The translations under genes and the position numbers were made by a program. The notes beneath the pieces were generated by a model, which was not told the DNA's origin, made no database searches, and worked only from the letters and a program-made list of their open reading frames with translations. This document shows positions 7,590-14,426 of a DNA stretch of 20,382 nucleotides, piece after piece. The DNA comes from a virus. The DNA lies in the IMG/VR virus record IMGVR_UViG_3300027754_000532, positions 1 to 20,382 of that record. The stretch is one strand, 5' to 3'. Each line of letters opens with the position of its first letter. Within the stretch, counting starts at the first letter, position 1.

Positions 7590-8553
7590 GACTCTTTTTC
7601 CTTAATTCTAGTTTGATTCGACTAGTTTCCCTAGCCTGCATTATAGTTAGCAGTGTGGCCAGGCGGCCAAATTTGACCACTGCATCGTTAATATCTTTGA
7701 TGCCCGGGGGCCAATCGGGCATGCTCACGGCCCAGCCTAGTTCCACGGCGCGGTCAACTAGGGCCATTCCCGCACTGTCATGGTCGGGCACTACTGTAAT
7801 TTCTTTCCCTAGGTTTCGTATCAGTCTAGCCTGTGCATCGTTAATGTCATTATGCAACACCGCAACACCTCCAATGCAGATTGCATCAAATATGCCTTCC
7901 ATGACCAGCACATGTTGCCAGTTATCATCCTGCAAATCTGTACCGAATACGTAGCCAGGCTGGGTATCGTTTATGAACTTTGGTTGTTTGTTATCTATGA
8001 ACCTGCAAGCGTAGCCCACAATCTTGTTGTCATGTGTAAACGGCACAATCACATGCGGCCTTGTCCAATGGACACCATCATTGCGTATCTGAGTCATTAA
8101 GGGAAAGTCTTCGGGCACACATCTCTTACGAGCATACTGCCAAAACTCACCATGCTCGGGTGTAACTAATTCGGCTGCTGGCGGCAGGTCGCGTTCTTTA
8201 AACTCAACACCCAGTAGCAGGTCAGCTGTTCGCTGCCGATCCTCGATGATCCCGTGTATGCTGCGATGTCGCAGGCTTTCAATATTGAGCATTTCAATAT
8301 CGTGTTCCGACACTCCGGCCCATCCCAAAAACTTACGGGCTTTGATGCTTAGATTGCGACCCAGTTGCCAGCTTGCGGTAAATCGGCAATTAAAGCAATG
8401 AAAGCTCCAGCTGTCTAATGTTGTTTTGAGTCCACCACGCTGTCTGCGATCAGCCGACTGCCCGTTGTGTACACAACAAGGTGCGTTGAAACTGAGCCAA
8501 CCCGAAGAGGTTTGTTTTCGGCGCGCCGGTAGATAAGCAAGTAGGTCTATCAC
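7570..8553 (-). CDS. 61: DNA primase, gp61-like (zinc site plus TOPRIM)
   Basis: The 327-residue product has a CHC2-type zinc site (C26, C27, H29, then C53 and C56 in FHCFNC). It also has a TOPRIM domain with VMEGIFDAI (E219) and VVPDHDSAG (D257, D259), followed by GIKDINDAV. This is the architecture of T4 gp61 and bacterial DnaG cores without a helicase-binding tail. It makes RNA primers for lagging-strand synthesis with the gp41-like helicase. The start is GTG 8553, overlapping the stop of the SGNH hydrolase gene (GTGA), which indicates translational coupling. Confidence 0.92.
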   Translation of the reverse strand: MIDLLAYLPARRKQTSSGWLSFNAPCCVHNGQSADRRQRGGLKTTLDSWSFHCFNCRFTASWQLGRNLSIKARKFLGWAGVSEHDIEMLNIESLRHRSIHGIIEDRQRTADLLLGVEFKERDLPPAAELVTPEHGEFWQYARKRCVPEDFPLMTQIRNDGVHWTRPHVIVPFTHDNKIVGYACRFIDNKQPKFINDTQPGYVFGTDLQDDNWQHVLVMEGIFDAICIGGVAVLHNDINDAQARLIRNLGKEITVVPDHDSAGMALVDRAVELGWAVSMPDWPPGIKDINDAVVKFGRLATLLTIMQARETSRIKLELRKKSLVKHLR

Positions 8554-9233
8554 TTCATAAGTTTAACAGATTTTATCCAGGAAGTCAATTTATTTGAAAT
8601 CAGTATGTGTCCTGATTCGGTGGGATGATTCCCTGGCGCACAATTATCGTCGATCCAATCTTTTGCACATTGGCCAGGCCAAACGTGATTTTGGCTATAA
8701 AAATTTGTTTGATTTCTATAGCAATCAAACTGCAACACTGGAATTTGATAACGGTGTGCAAGTGAATCAAAGAACATTACAGCCTGTTGCCGATTTTTTC
8801 GATTCAATTCCTGACTGTGACTGTTCTCTACATGTAGTTTTGTTATTGTGCGCCAGGGATCTTGTTGGGGGTTCCAACAAGAATGAATATGTGTGTTCCA
8901 AGGACGGACATTGTCGACCCGAGATGAATCATACCAACTAGTTCTAAGATCATTTGTTAAGCCAACAATAACAATACTGTTGCTCAAATCTATATTATCC
9001 ATGCACCAAGTAGCGGTCCAAACCATCGATTGCAAACTCATGCCATTGAATCCATAGTTTTCAAAATTTAAACCAAGCTCGCGAGCAACTAGTCCGCCCC
9101 AACAACGAGCCAATCGATATTCATCGTTTTCCGACATTGCACAATATGCATTTGGAAGCTGTGCTAGAGCTGAGTCAAACAACTCATCTCCAAAAGTCCA
9201 ACTATCACCAAAAGTAATTAACTTATGTGTCAC
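8550..9233 (-). CDS. SGNH/GDSL-family hydrolase (227 aa)
   Basis: Conserved blocks are in order: GDS at 9-11 (nucleophile S11), block II NYGFNG (59-64), block III GLTND (91-95), and a C-terminal HPTESGH (203-209) with H203 as the likely base. The usual Asp three residues before that His is not obvious. The family hydrolyses esters, often acetyl groups on polysaccharides or lipids. No signal peptide is visible, so it acts in the cell or as a virion part. GTG 9233 overlaps the stop of the upstream virion-like gene (GTGA), and its own stop overlaps the primase start. The link to a virion-like gene suggests host-glycan deacetylation during adsorption or glycan remodelling; this is inference. Confidence 0.82.
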   Translation of the reverse strand: MTHKLITFGDSWTFGDELFDSALAQLPNAYCAMSENDEYRLARCWGGLVARELGLNFENYGFNGMSLQSMVWTATWCMDNIDLSNSIVIVGLTNDLRTSWYDSSRVDNVRPWNTHIHSCWNPQQDPWRTITKLHVENSHSQELNRKNRQQAVMFFDSLAHRYQIPVLQFDCYRNQTNFYSQNHVWPGQCAKDWIDDNCAPGNHPTESGHILISNKLTSWIKSVKLMK

Positions 9234-10015
9234 CGGTAAACAATAGTTGGCAGTGCCCCTGATTCAATCTGTACTGCCAGGCGCAGTTGTGGATGGTATC
9301 CCACAACATCGAACCCTAACCGCTCTGTAGAGTTAGTAAACGATACTGAGTTAGCAATGTTTTCAGCCTTGAGGTCTTCAAATGCAATATTATACCACTC
9401 CACAGTGTTGGCCGTGCCGGCGTCACTGCCTTGCACAGTCAAGTTACCAGTGAGATCAACAGTGTCAACTTGGAATGTGGTCATGGCCCAGCCGTCGGTT
9501 GTCACGGTGCTGGAATAGAATACATTATTCTGGGGTGCCTGACTAGGGATAGTCAGTACTTGACTGGCAACAAAAGTTGGGAACACAGAATTAACAATAT
9601 CAATGTCTCCCCGGGCGTCTGAATATGCATCAACCAGCACAGCTTGATTTAGGTTACCCGAAGATATCTCCAGGCTCCAGCTTGCAGGTTGTGCCTGGAA
9701 ATACGCAGTGTCAGCAGCAGGAACTGTAACCTTAGCCCGACCCAGAGCAGTACTGAGTGCAACTAATTCAGTTGCATACAACAAGTCTTCGCCGTTCTGA
9801 CTGATAATGCGGAAAGTAAACGTGCAACCAGAAATGTTCACAGGTTTCTGATCTTGATTTTGGAATTGGAATAGGATCACGTTATCCACGCCCAAGTTGA
9901 GTTTTAAGTTCTTTGCATACACTGGTTGCCATCTCCGGTCAAAGTAAGCCCCACTGATATCAATCAATAAAACTGTTTGAATTTGCTGATATAAATAGGC
10001 TGTGGTTGCGTACAT
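9230..10015 (-). CDS. Probable virion/baseplate beta-rich protein (261 aa)
   Basis: The start is placed at ATG 10015 (MYATTAYLYQQIQ) because GGAG lies 7 bases upstream; the longer frame from 10057 would run into the divergent gene. After the N-terminus, FQFQNQDQKPVNISGCTFTF resembles the beta-sandwich of BppU-type baseplate proteins, followed by repeated Ser/Thr/Val-rich strands. There are no transmembrane segments. It heads the minus-strand train into the hydrolase, primase and helicase, with a 4-base overlap to the hydrolase. A structural role is inferred from composition and the BppU-like segment. Confidence 0.75.
   Translation of the reverse strand: MYATTAYLYQQIQTVLLIDISGAYFDRRWQPVYAKNLKLNLGVDNVILFQFQNQDQKPVNISGCTFTFRIISQNGEDLLYATELVALSTALGRAKVTVPAADTAYFQAQPASWSLEISSGNLNQAVLVDAYSDARGDIDIVNSVFPTFVASQVLTIPSQAPQNNVFYSSTVTTDGWAMTTFQVDTVDLTGNLTVQGSDAGTANTVEWYNIAFEDLKAENIANSVSFTNSTERLGFDVVGYHPQLRLAVQIESGALPTIVYR
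9990..9997 (+). promoter_or_regulatory. T4-type late promoter, TATAAATA, for the plus-strand pair
   Basis: An exact TATAAATA on the plus strand, 40 bases before ATG 10037, lies inside the 5' end of the opposite-strand virion-like gene. It would give a leader of about 34 bases. The plus-strand gene has no clear Shine-Dalgarno, so this is a candidate only. Confidence 0.5.
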
Positions 10016-10031
10016 TCGCTGTCTCCACTGA

Positions 10032-10039
10032 TATTTATG
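10032..10039 (-). promoter_or_regulatory. Candidate late promoter, CATAAATA, for the virion-like gene
   Basis: The minus-strand octamer CATAAATA matches the T4 late consensus at 7 of 8 positions. It lies 17 bases upstream of ATG 10015, just before the GGAG ribosome binding site. It overlaps the ATG of the divergent plus-strand gene. Confidence 0.4.
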
Positions 10040-10417
10040 GGTGAAAACATATTCCAAACTCTAACTTCTAAGTACCCGTTTATCACTTTGTGTTCATATG
10101 CAGGTGTGGAGTATGTCGGTATCATTCAAAATCGTGACGACGCTATCACTACTATTTACGACTTTGGCAACATACTAGACTCAGATCTCAAGCGAGTATT
10201 CATTGAGCTGGCCAATACCTGGTGGTGGGAAAGTAACCGTAGTATTCCCATAAATATCTTCCTCAAACACGAGTGGGACTTGTTCCGTCCCTATTTACGC
10301 ACCTTTAGTAACCGAGACCTTGAGATCATACACGGACCTGTGTGCAGCCTGAACGATCTTGGCCGGAAAAAAAGCAAGAGGAGAAGCATTATTTTAGTTC
10401 GTAAAGTTAGTCAATGA
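10037..10417 (+). CDS. Conserved phage protein of unknown function (126 aa)
   Basis: The 126-residue product contains GVEYVGIIQNRD, a Trp-rich ANTWWWESNRSIPINIFLKHEW segment and a Lys/Arg-rich tail (GRKKSKRRSI). I recall related proteins in T4-like marine phages but no function; the pattern could suit a small nucleic-acid-binding or regulatory factor. The gene is divergent from the virion-like gene, with only 21 bases between the two starts, and it overlaps the next plus-strand gene by ATGA. Confidence 0.75.
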   Translation: MGENIFQTLTSKYPFITLCSYAGVEYVGIIQNRDDAITTIYDFGNILDSDLKRVFIELANTWWWESNRSIPINIFLKHEWDLFRPYLRTFSNRDLEIIHGPVCSLNDLGRKKSKRRSIILVRKVSQ

Positions 10418-11148
10418 TCGAAATAAACAAAGTCACATTAGTATCAGGTCCAGGCGGTAGTAGAATTGATTTTGTTTCTGGTTGGTTAGGCACATTACCG
10501 TTATTTGTTGATAACGAGTGGGGCCTGGATCCACTGAGTGGTGCAAGCTACGGACAGATGAGATTTACTAAAGGGCTTGACTATAAAAATAGCGAAAGCT
10601 TCTCAGATTTTTGTAAAACCAATTTTATTATAAATCCCAAGTTGGATGTAGGGTATGTTGGATCTTTACACGGATTCCGGCTTGACCATATCGAACATAG
10701 TATTGTTGCAGGGCATGTTGAATTAATTTTTATCGATGTATCAACTGCCAGATACGGCTTGGTTCCTTGGGAATTTATAGTCAAAACCTATTTGACAAAA
10801 GTTAGAACCAATTATGCCTATTCAATCAAAACAAATTGGTTAATTGATTATCAAATTGATAAATCGGCAATAACAGACCAAGATCGAGTATGTGCAGTTA
10901 AAAACATGCTAAGAGATCTTAAAAATCAACCAGGTCGTACTCCCCCAGAAATTCCTCACACATTAGTAGAATATAATCTATTATTTCAGCCCGGCGGTAG
11001 TAAATATCTTTGTAACACACTATGTCTTCCTGATGTTAACGAGAGGTATCATAATTTCTGGGACCAACAGTTACTGCTATCAAAAAGTCCCGATTCTCTT
11101 GTTGTTTGGGGGGAGACCTGGAACAAAGCAGACTACTTTAGTAATTAA
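10414..11148 (+). CDS. P-loop/sulfotransferase-like protein, copy 2 (244 aa)
   Basis: The N-terminus reads VTLVSGPGGSRIDFVSGWLG (7-26), a strand, glycine-rich turn and helix like those of the proteins at 7589-6786 and 14426-13554. A C-terminal segment, VEYNLLFQPGGSKYL, echoes the others. It lacks the Lys-Ser/Thr pair of a classical Walker A. ATG 10414 overlaps the previous stop by 4 bases, so the two plus-strand genes form one unit. The 3' end overlaps the opposite-strand DnaE-like gene by 11 bases. Function is unknown; the sulfotransferase relationship is a guess from fold pattern. Confidence 0.7.
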   Translation: MIEINKVTLVSGPGGSRIDFVSGWLGTLPLFVDNEWGLDPLSGASYGQMRFTKGLDYKNSESFSDFCKTNFIINPKLDVGYVGSLHGFRLDHIEHSIVAGHVELIFIDVSTARYGLVPWEFIVKTYLTKVRTNYAYSIKTNWLIDYQIDKSAITDQDRVCAVKNMLRDLKNQPGRTPPEIPHTLVEYNLLFQPGGSKYLCNTLCLPDVNERYHNFWDQQLLLSKSPDSLVVWGETWNKADYFSN

Positions 11149-11701
11149 GCAAATTCATGTGTAGTGTTACTAGCATTGCGTATGAAAGTGCATGTGCCTT
11201 CTTAAAGGTGTAACCCCGGCTGTCATCACCGTCCCAAACTGATCCAAACACTTCTGCCCAGGGCCGTTGCTGCAAGTGCGCTTTGCCTGGACGAATAATT
11301 GAGATAAACGCAGCCATCTTGGGTATAGAGTCTGGACGCATTGACGCTAGCAAATTTGCATAGTTTCCCACGTGAACCAACTGCTTGGCCCAAGCTGTGT
11401 CATTCCAGATTCGATCCCACGGAGGGGCGGCTGCTAGCATAGTTGCGTAGTGATCAGGAGTTTGAATCAGCTGATATATGCTCATGTTCAAGAAGTCAAT
11501 CTTAAAATACCCTCGCTGGTCAGCCGAGGCATAATCAATTGCAGCACATCCATGTACAGGATCTACAGGAATATCTGTAACATATACGCCCGAGTTGTGC
11601 TTACGCACTGTGTTGTCTACTTGTTGCATAGCTGGGATATGATCAATCAGCTTTAGCACTAGTGATCGATCTGCAAAATCGATATCAATGTCTGCACTCA
11701 T
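11138..11701 (-). CDS. Miniature DnaE/PolIII-alpha-like protein (187 aa)
   Basis: The N-terminus has DIDIDFADR (4-12), matching the PDxDxDF catalytic motif of C-family polymerases such as bacterial DnaE. After that come HNSGVYVTD, then GYFKIDFLNMSIYQLI, which matches the DnaE segment K-x-D-x-L-G..., and near the C-terminus FKKAHALSYAMLVTLHM, matching the DnaE F-N-K-S-H-A-x-x-Y segment. The whole is under 200 residues against over 1000 in DnaE, so the PHP domain and most other domains are missing. It may be a degenerate polymerase used as a structural or regulatory piece rather than an enzyme. I recall similar short proteins in T4-like cyanophages. It is the last gene of the minus-strand run, 3 bases after the zinc-finger gene. 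Confidence 0.8.
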   Translation of the reverse strand: MSADIDIDFADRSLVLKLIDHIPAMQQVDNTVRKHNSGVYVTDIPVDPVHGCAAIDYASADQRGYFKIDFLNMSIYQLIQTPDHYATMLAAAPPWDRIWNDTAWAKQLVHVGNYANLLASMRPDSIPKMAAFISIIRPGKAHLQQRPWAEVFGSVWDGDDSRGYTFKKAHALSYAMLVTLHMNLLNY

Positions 11702-11704
11702 CTA

Positions 11705-12403
11705 TTACCAGCCTGCTTGTTTTAAAATTTCTCGTGCATAGTCACGATCTTCTGGGCGGTCACGAAGTCGTTGACTCCAGGCGTCGGTCTCGACCATGGG
11801 CCAAATCATAGTCAACTGCTCAGAATTAAGACGTGCCAGCAACTCATGTCCCGAATCTGAATTGTACACTGCCCAGGCCGATACCCGGCCAGTCGAGATC
11901 GCATAGCACAGTGCGTTAGCGTTGCCGTAACGGAGATAGTCATGCGCTGCGTTACCAGTTTTTTCCTGCCAGTCAATACTGGATTCAATTGATCGGGCTA
12001 ATGCGTCTCCTACAGATTCAGTGCGTAAGTACTCTATCAAGTATTCGTAGTATATAGATTCATGACACCAGTGATCAATCTTTTTATTTTTCTTGACCAC
12101 CCAGTTCACAAACTGCGGCACATTGACAGCACGTATCTCTTGGCAGTAACGTCCAAACTTAACAAATGCCCTGTAGTAGGGACTGGCAGAAAAATCTTTG
12201 AAAGTTTTGTTTTTTGCTGTGCCCTGGGTAATCTCGTAAAATCTCAAATACGCTCGGAGGGCAATCGTAACACCTACTTCGTCCCGTTCAAGGTAGCGAC
12301 GTTTAGATTCGCACACATGTGCGGCCAAACTTAGTTCCCGCTTGAACACACGGGCACAATGATTACAAGTGTATTCAGTCTTTGTCAGTGTGGCCGTGTT
12401 CAC
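11705..12403 (-). CDS. C2HC zinc-finger phage protein (232 aa)
   Basis: The first 31 residues form a zinc finger: C13-x2-C16-x12-H29-x-C31, followed by a basic stretch (ESKRR). The rest is helical and aromatic-rich, with AYLRFYEITQGT and SPYYRAFVKFGRY. The start is GTG 12403 with GAG seven bases upstream. It overlaps the upstream clamp-loader-like gene by 29 bases. I recall relatives in marine T4-like phages with no known role. The finger suggests DNA or RNA binding, possibly in replication or transcription given its neighbours. Confidence 0.82.
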   Translation of the reverse strand: MNTATLTKTEYTCNHCARVFKRELSLAAHVCESKRRYLERDEVGVTIALRAYLRFYEITQGTAKNKTFKDFSASPYYRAFVKFGRYCQEIRAVNVPQFVNWVVKKNKKIDHWCHESIYYEYLIEYLRTESVGDALARSIESSIDWQEKTGNAAHDYLRYGNANALCYAISTGRVSAWAVYNSDSGHELLARLNSEQLTMIWPMVETDAWSQRLRDRPEDRDYAREILKQAGW

Positions 12404-12794
12404 GCAAATACTCTTTCAAGTCTTTCTTGTTGATGAGTTTAGACAGTGTGTCAATGTCCGATAGCTTGGTAGTGGGCATAAGCTCCATGAGAGTTTTCTT
12501 GATCTCATTAGATCCTGCTTCCTTCTTCCTGGGCGAGATCCACTGATGCCGATGTGTTCCCATTCCTGGACTCACTGCTGTGGCGCACAACCACTGTAGC
12601 TTGGGGTGGCGGTTTATGGCAAAGAAGTGCTTGTTGAGTCGCTCGTTACACGAGATTAGATAAAACTCTTGCAGTTCTCGACTACCATGCACAGCCGATC
12701 CCCACCGTATCATAAGATAGTTGGAGAACTTTTTACGTTCCTCATCTGTAAGACTGTTATAAAACTCTCGATCCTTGAGATCGAATCGATTCAT
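12375..12794 (-). CDS. gp62-like clamp-loader small-subunit candidate (139 aa)
   Basis: The product begins MNRFDLKDREFYNSLTDEER (start ATG 12794; no better start is supported). It has MIRWGSAV, NERLNKHFF, HPKLQWL and a basic HRHQWISPRKK in that order. This order resembles the N-E-M-N, K-L-Q-x-x-x-L and K-R-x-x-K-W landmarks of T4-type clamp-loader small subunits (gp62). The likeness is weak, and no gp44 or gp45 gene is adjacent, so it may be a different conserved phage protein. It lies between a coiled-coil gene (20 bases upstream) and the zinc-finger gene (overlap 29 bases). Confidence 0.7.
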   Translation of the reverse strand: MNRFDLKDREFYNSLTDEERKKFSNYLMIRWGSAVHGSRELQEFYLISCNERLNKHFFAINRHPKLQWLCATAVSPGMGTHRHQWISPRKKEAGSNEIKKTLMELMPTTKLSDIDTLSKLINKKDLKEYLREHGHTDKD

Positions 12795-12813
12795 CTCATT
12801 TTGAATGCTAAGT

Positions 12814-13020
12814 TTATCCACGGCGTATGCTGTTGATTGCGCTGGTTGCTTCGTCAAGTTGATTTTGTATGCGGCGCATTTCACGTTGCATGATAGCAAT
12901 AGTGCGGGATTGATCTTGTAGCCGCTGATCTAACAAATCAATCTTTGATCCAACTTGTTTTTGTTCAAGTGCCTGTGGTGGGGCATCAACTTTGGGTCCA
13001 CTTTTTTCGTATTGTTCCAT
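12814..13020 (-). CDS. Small coiled-coil protein (68 aa)
   Basis: The start is ATG 13020 (MEQYEKSGPKVDAPP), which follows the stop of the previous gene after one base, so translation is probably coupled. Residues about 20-65 form a long amphipathic helix with heptad-like Leu/Ile spacing (KIDLLDQRLQDQSRTIAIM, MRRIQNQLDEAT), predicting a coiled coil. It is probably an oligomerisation or adaptor protein; no catalytic motif is present. Confidence 0.75.
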   Translation of the reverse strand: MEQYEKSGPKVDAPPQALEQKQVGSKIDLLDQRLQDQSRTIAIMQREMRRIQNQLDEATSAINSIRRG

Positions 13021-13021
13021 A

Positions 13022-13522
13022 CTACCATGCCTTGTCATATTGTACAACTTCACAATTTCGACTAATGTCTTTTACAAAGTACACGCATCGAGGTTTTGGG
13101 CCATCGTCGACTGGCACCGATAAAATTTGCCCATTTTTAAGCTTGGGAGCATACCAAGTTACTTCATGATACACATCTACAATTTCAATATCCGGAAAGC
13201 TGGGCCTAAAACTACTTAACGGGTTAAACTCAAACGCCTTGAACCCACGATCGTTGATACTGGTCAACGGGAGCATTTCTAAGTCACCTAGGTCAGGTTC
13301 TCCTATCAGGATCTGCCAGTCCACAGGCATTTTAATAGTTTTGTCCCCGATACGTAGTACTAGTGCAGGGGCGCTAAAACTTTCTAAAAAAATCAACGGG
13401 ATATAATAGTAGTCTGGACTGTTAGGGTCTGAATTATCTAGAATAGCAAAACGCATGTCGTCGACTTCATCCGGAAGCGTGTCCAAGTCGTAATGCTGAT
13501 TCTCAAGGGTTAGGATTCTCAT
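13022..13522 (-). CDS. Conserved phage protein of unknown function (166 aa)
   Basis: The start is placed at ATG 13522 (MRILTLENQHYDLDTLPDEVDD), just downstream of an excellent sigma70 promoter; the longer frame to 13654 would overlap the previous gene. The acidic, beta-rich protein contains VDWQILIGEPDLGDLEMLPL, NDRGFKAFEFNPLSSF and WYAPKLKNGQ. I recall it as conserved in T4-like marine phages, without a role. With the -10 hexamer only 6 bases before the ATG, transcription would begin at about the A of the start codon, so the mRNA is probably leaderless. It is the first gene of a run of five. Confidence 0.8.
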   Translation of the reverse strand: MRILTLENQHYDLDTLPDEVDDMRFAILDNSDPNSPDYYYIPLIFLESFSAPALVLRIGDKTIKMPVDWQILIGEPDLGDLEMLPLTSINDRGFKAFEFNPLSSFRPSFPDIEIVDVYHEVTWYAPKLKNGQILSVPVDDGPKPRCVYFVKDISRNCEVVQYDKAW

Positions 13523-13528
13523 ATTTTT

Positions 13529-13557
13529 ATTATACACACTTAGTAACAGGAAGTCAA
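13529..13557 (-). promoter_or_regulatory. Sigma70-type promoter with perfect 17-base spacing
   Basis: On the minus strand TTGACT (13557-13552) and TATAAT (13534-13529) are separated by exactly 17 bases. The TGA stop of the upstream gene (13556-13554) lies inside the -35 hexamer. It would be read by host RNA polymerase and start the five-gene run ending at 11138. Confidence 0.8.
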
Positions 13558-14426
13558 GACAATGTCCTAGTATATTGCAAGTGCCGCTGCAAGGCTGAAA
13601 TCCAGCTTGAGTAAATTTGTTGAATCTTAACGCTATCAAAGTCATCAAATCCAAGTATACTATAGAGATTTTCTAATTGATGTCGACACTGGTCAGGATC
13701 AAGATACCAAGCTGTGTCCCATGTTGCAATGCAATTATTCGGCCAAAGTCCTCGCTGGTATCCCATTGCCCCTTGCCATTCAATCATAAAAGGTTCTAGA
13801 TCTTTAAGATCTTTGGCAATTTTTTGATACTCCGGCAGTTGATATTCATCAACTGTGTACGGTGGATCAGTAGGCCAGTGGTGCTGGCGATTTTCTTTCC
13901 ACCAGGACTTAATGATTTCAATTTGCTTATTCAGCGGGAGTTGACGTTGCGGGTTGTTATCAAAAAACCATCGGTATTTCATTACAAAAGGTCGATGGTT
14001 AACAAGACGTATTATCCGAGCATTCGGCCATAACTGTAACGCACCAGGGATGTCGCTATCACGGTGTGCAACAATAAACAAGTATTTGCCTTGATCTATT
14101 AGAGTAGGGATTATATCATGATAATGAAATAACATGCGGGAAGCAACTGACTCCTGGATAGAGCTGTCACCAATTTGTCGATTTTGACCAAACAGCTCAC
14201 TACACCCTAATCCAATATCTCTCCATTTAACGTTTGTCGAATTGTACCGGTTGCATAGAATATTTAACTTTTGCATAGTATCGAGCTTGACCAGACCACG
14301 GTGTTGCAACACTGATTGTTGACTAAGTGACAAGCAGTTTATTAGGAATTTGCCGCCGGCAGCCATGGGATAGGTAACAATAATTAGCCGATCTGTGGCG
14401 AACTGAGCAGGAGTTAATATCGCCAT
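13554..14426 (-). CDS. P-loop/sulfotransferase-like protein, copy 3 (290 aa)
   Basis: The N-terminus has LIIVTYPMAAGGKFLINCLSL (14-34), a strand, glycine-rich loop and helix with G-G-K-F-L. Later come FIVAHRDSD and IIRLVNHRPFVMKYRW, and a C-terminal TWDTAWYLD...LENLYSILGFDDF segment typical of sulfotransferase-like helices. It looks related to copies 1 and 2. ATG 14426 overlaps the end of the uvsW-like gene by 13 bases. A possible job is modification of a glycan or small molecule; the donor and acceptor are unknown. Confidence 0.78.
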   Translation of the reverse strand: MAILTPAQFATDRLIIVTYPMAAGGKFLINCLSLSQQSVLQHRGLVKLDTMQKLNILCNRYNSTNVKWRDIGLGCSELFGQNRQIGDSSIQESVASRMLFHYHDIIPTLIDQGKYLFIVAHRDSDIPGALQLWPNARIIRLVNHRPFVMKYRWFFDNNPQRQLPLNKQIEIIKSWWKENRQHHWPTDPPYTVDEYQLPEYQKIAKDLKDLEPFMIEWQGAMGYQRGLWPNNCIATWDTAWYLDPDQCRHQLENLYSILGFDDFDSVKIQQIYSSWISALQRHLQYTRTLS

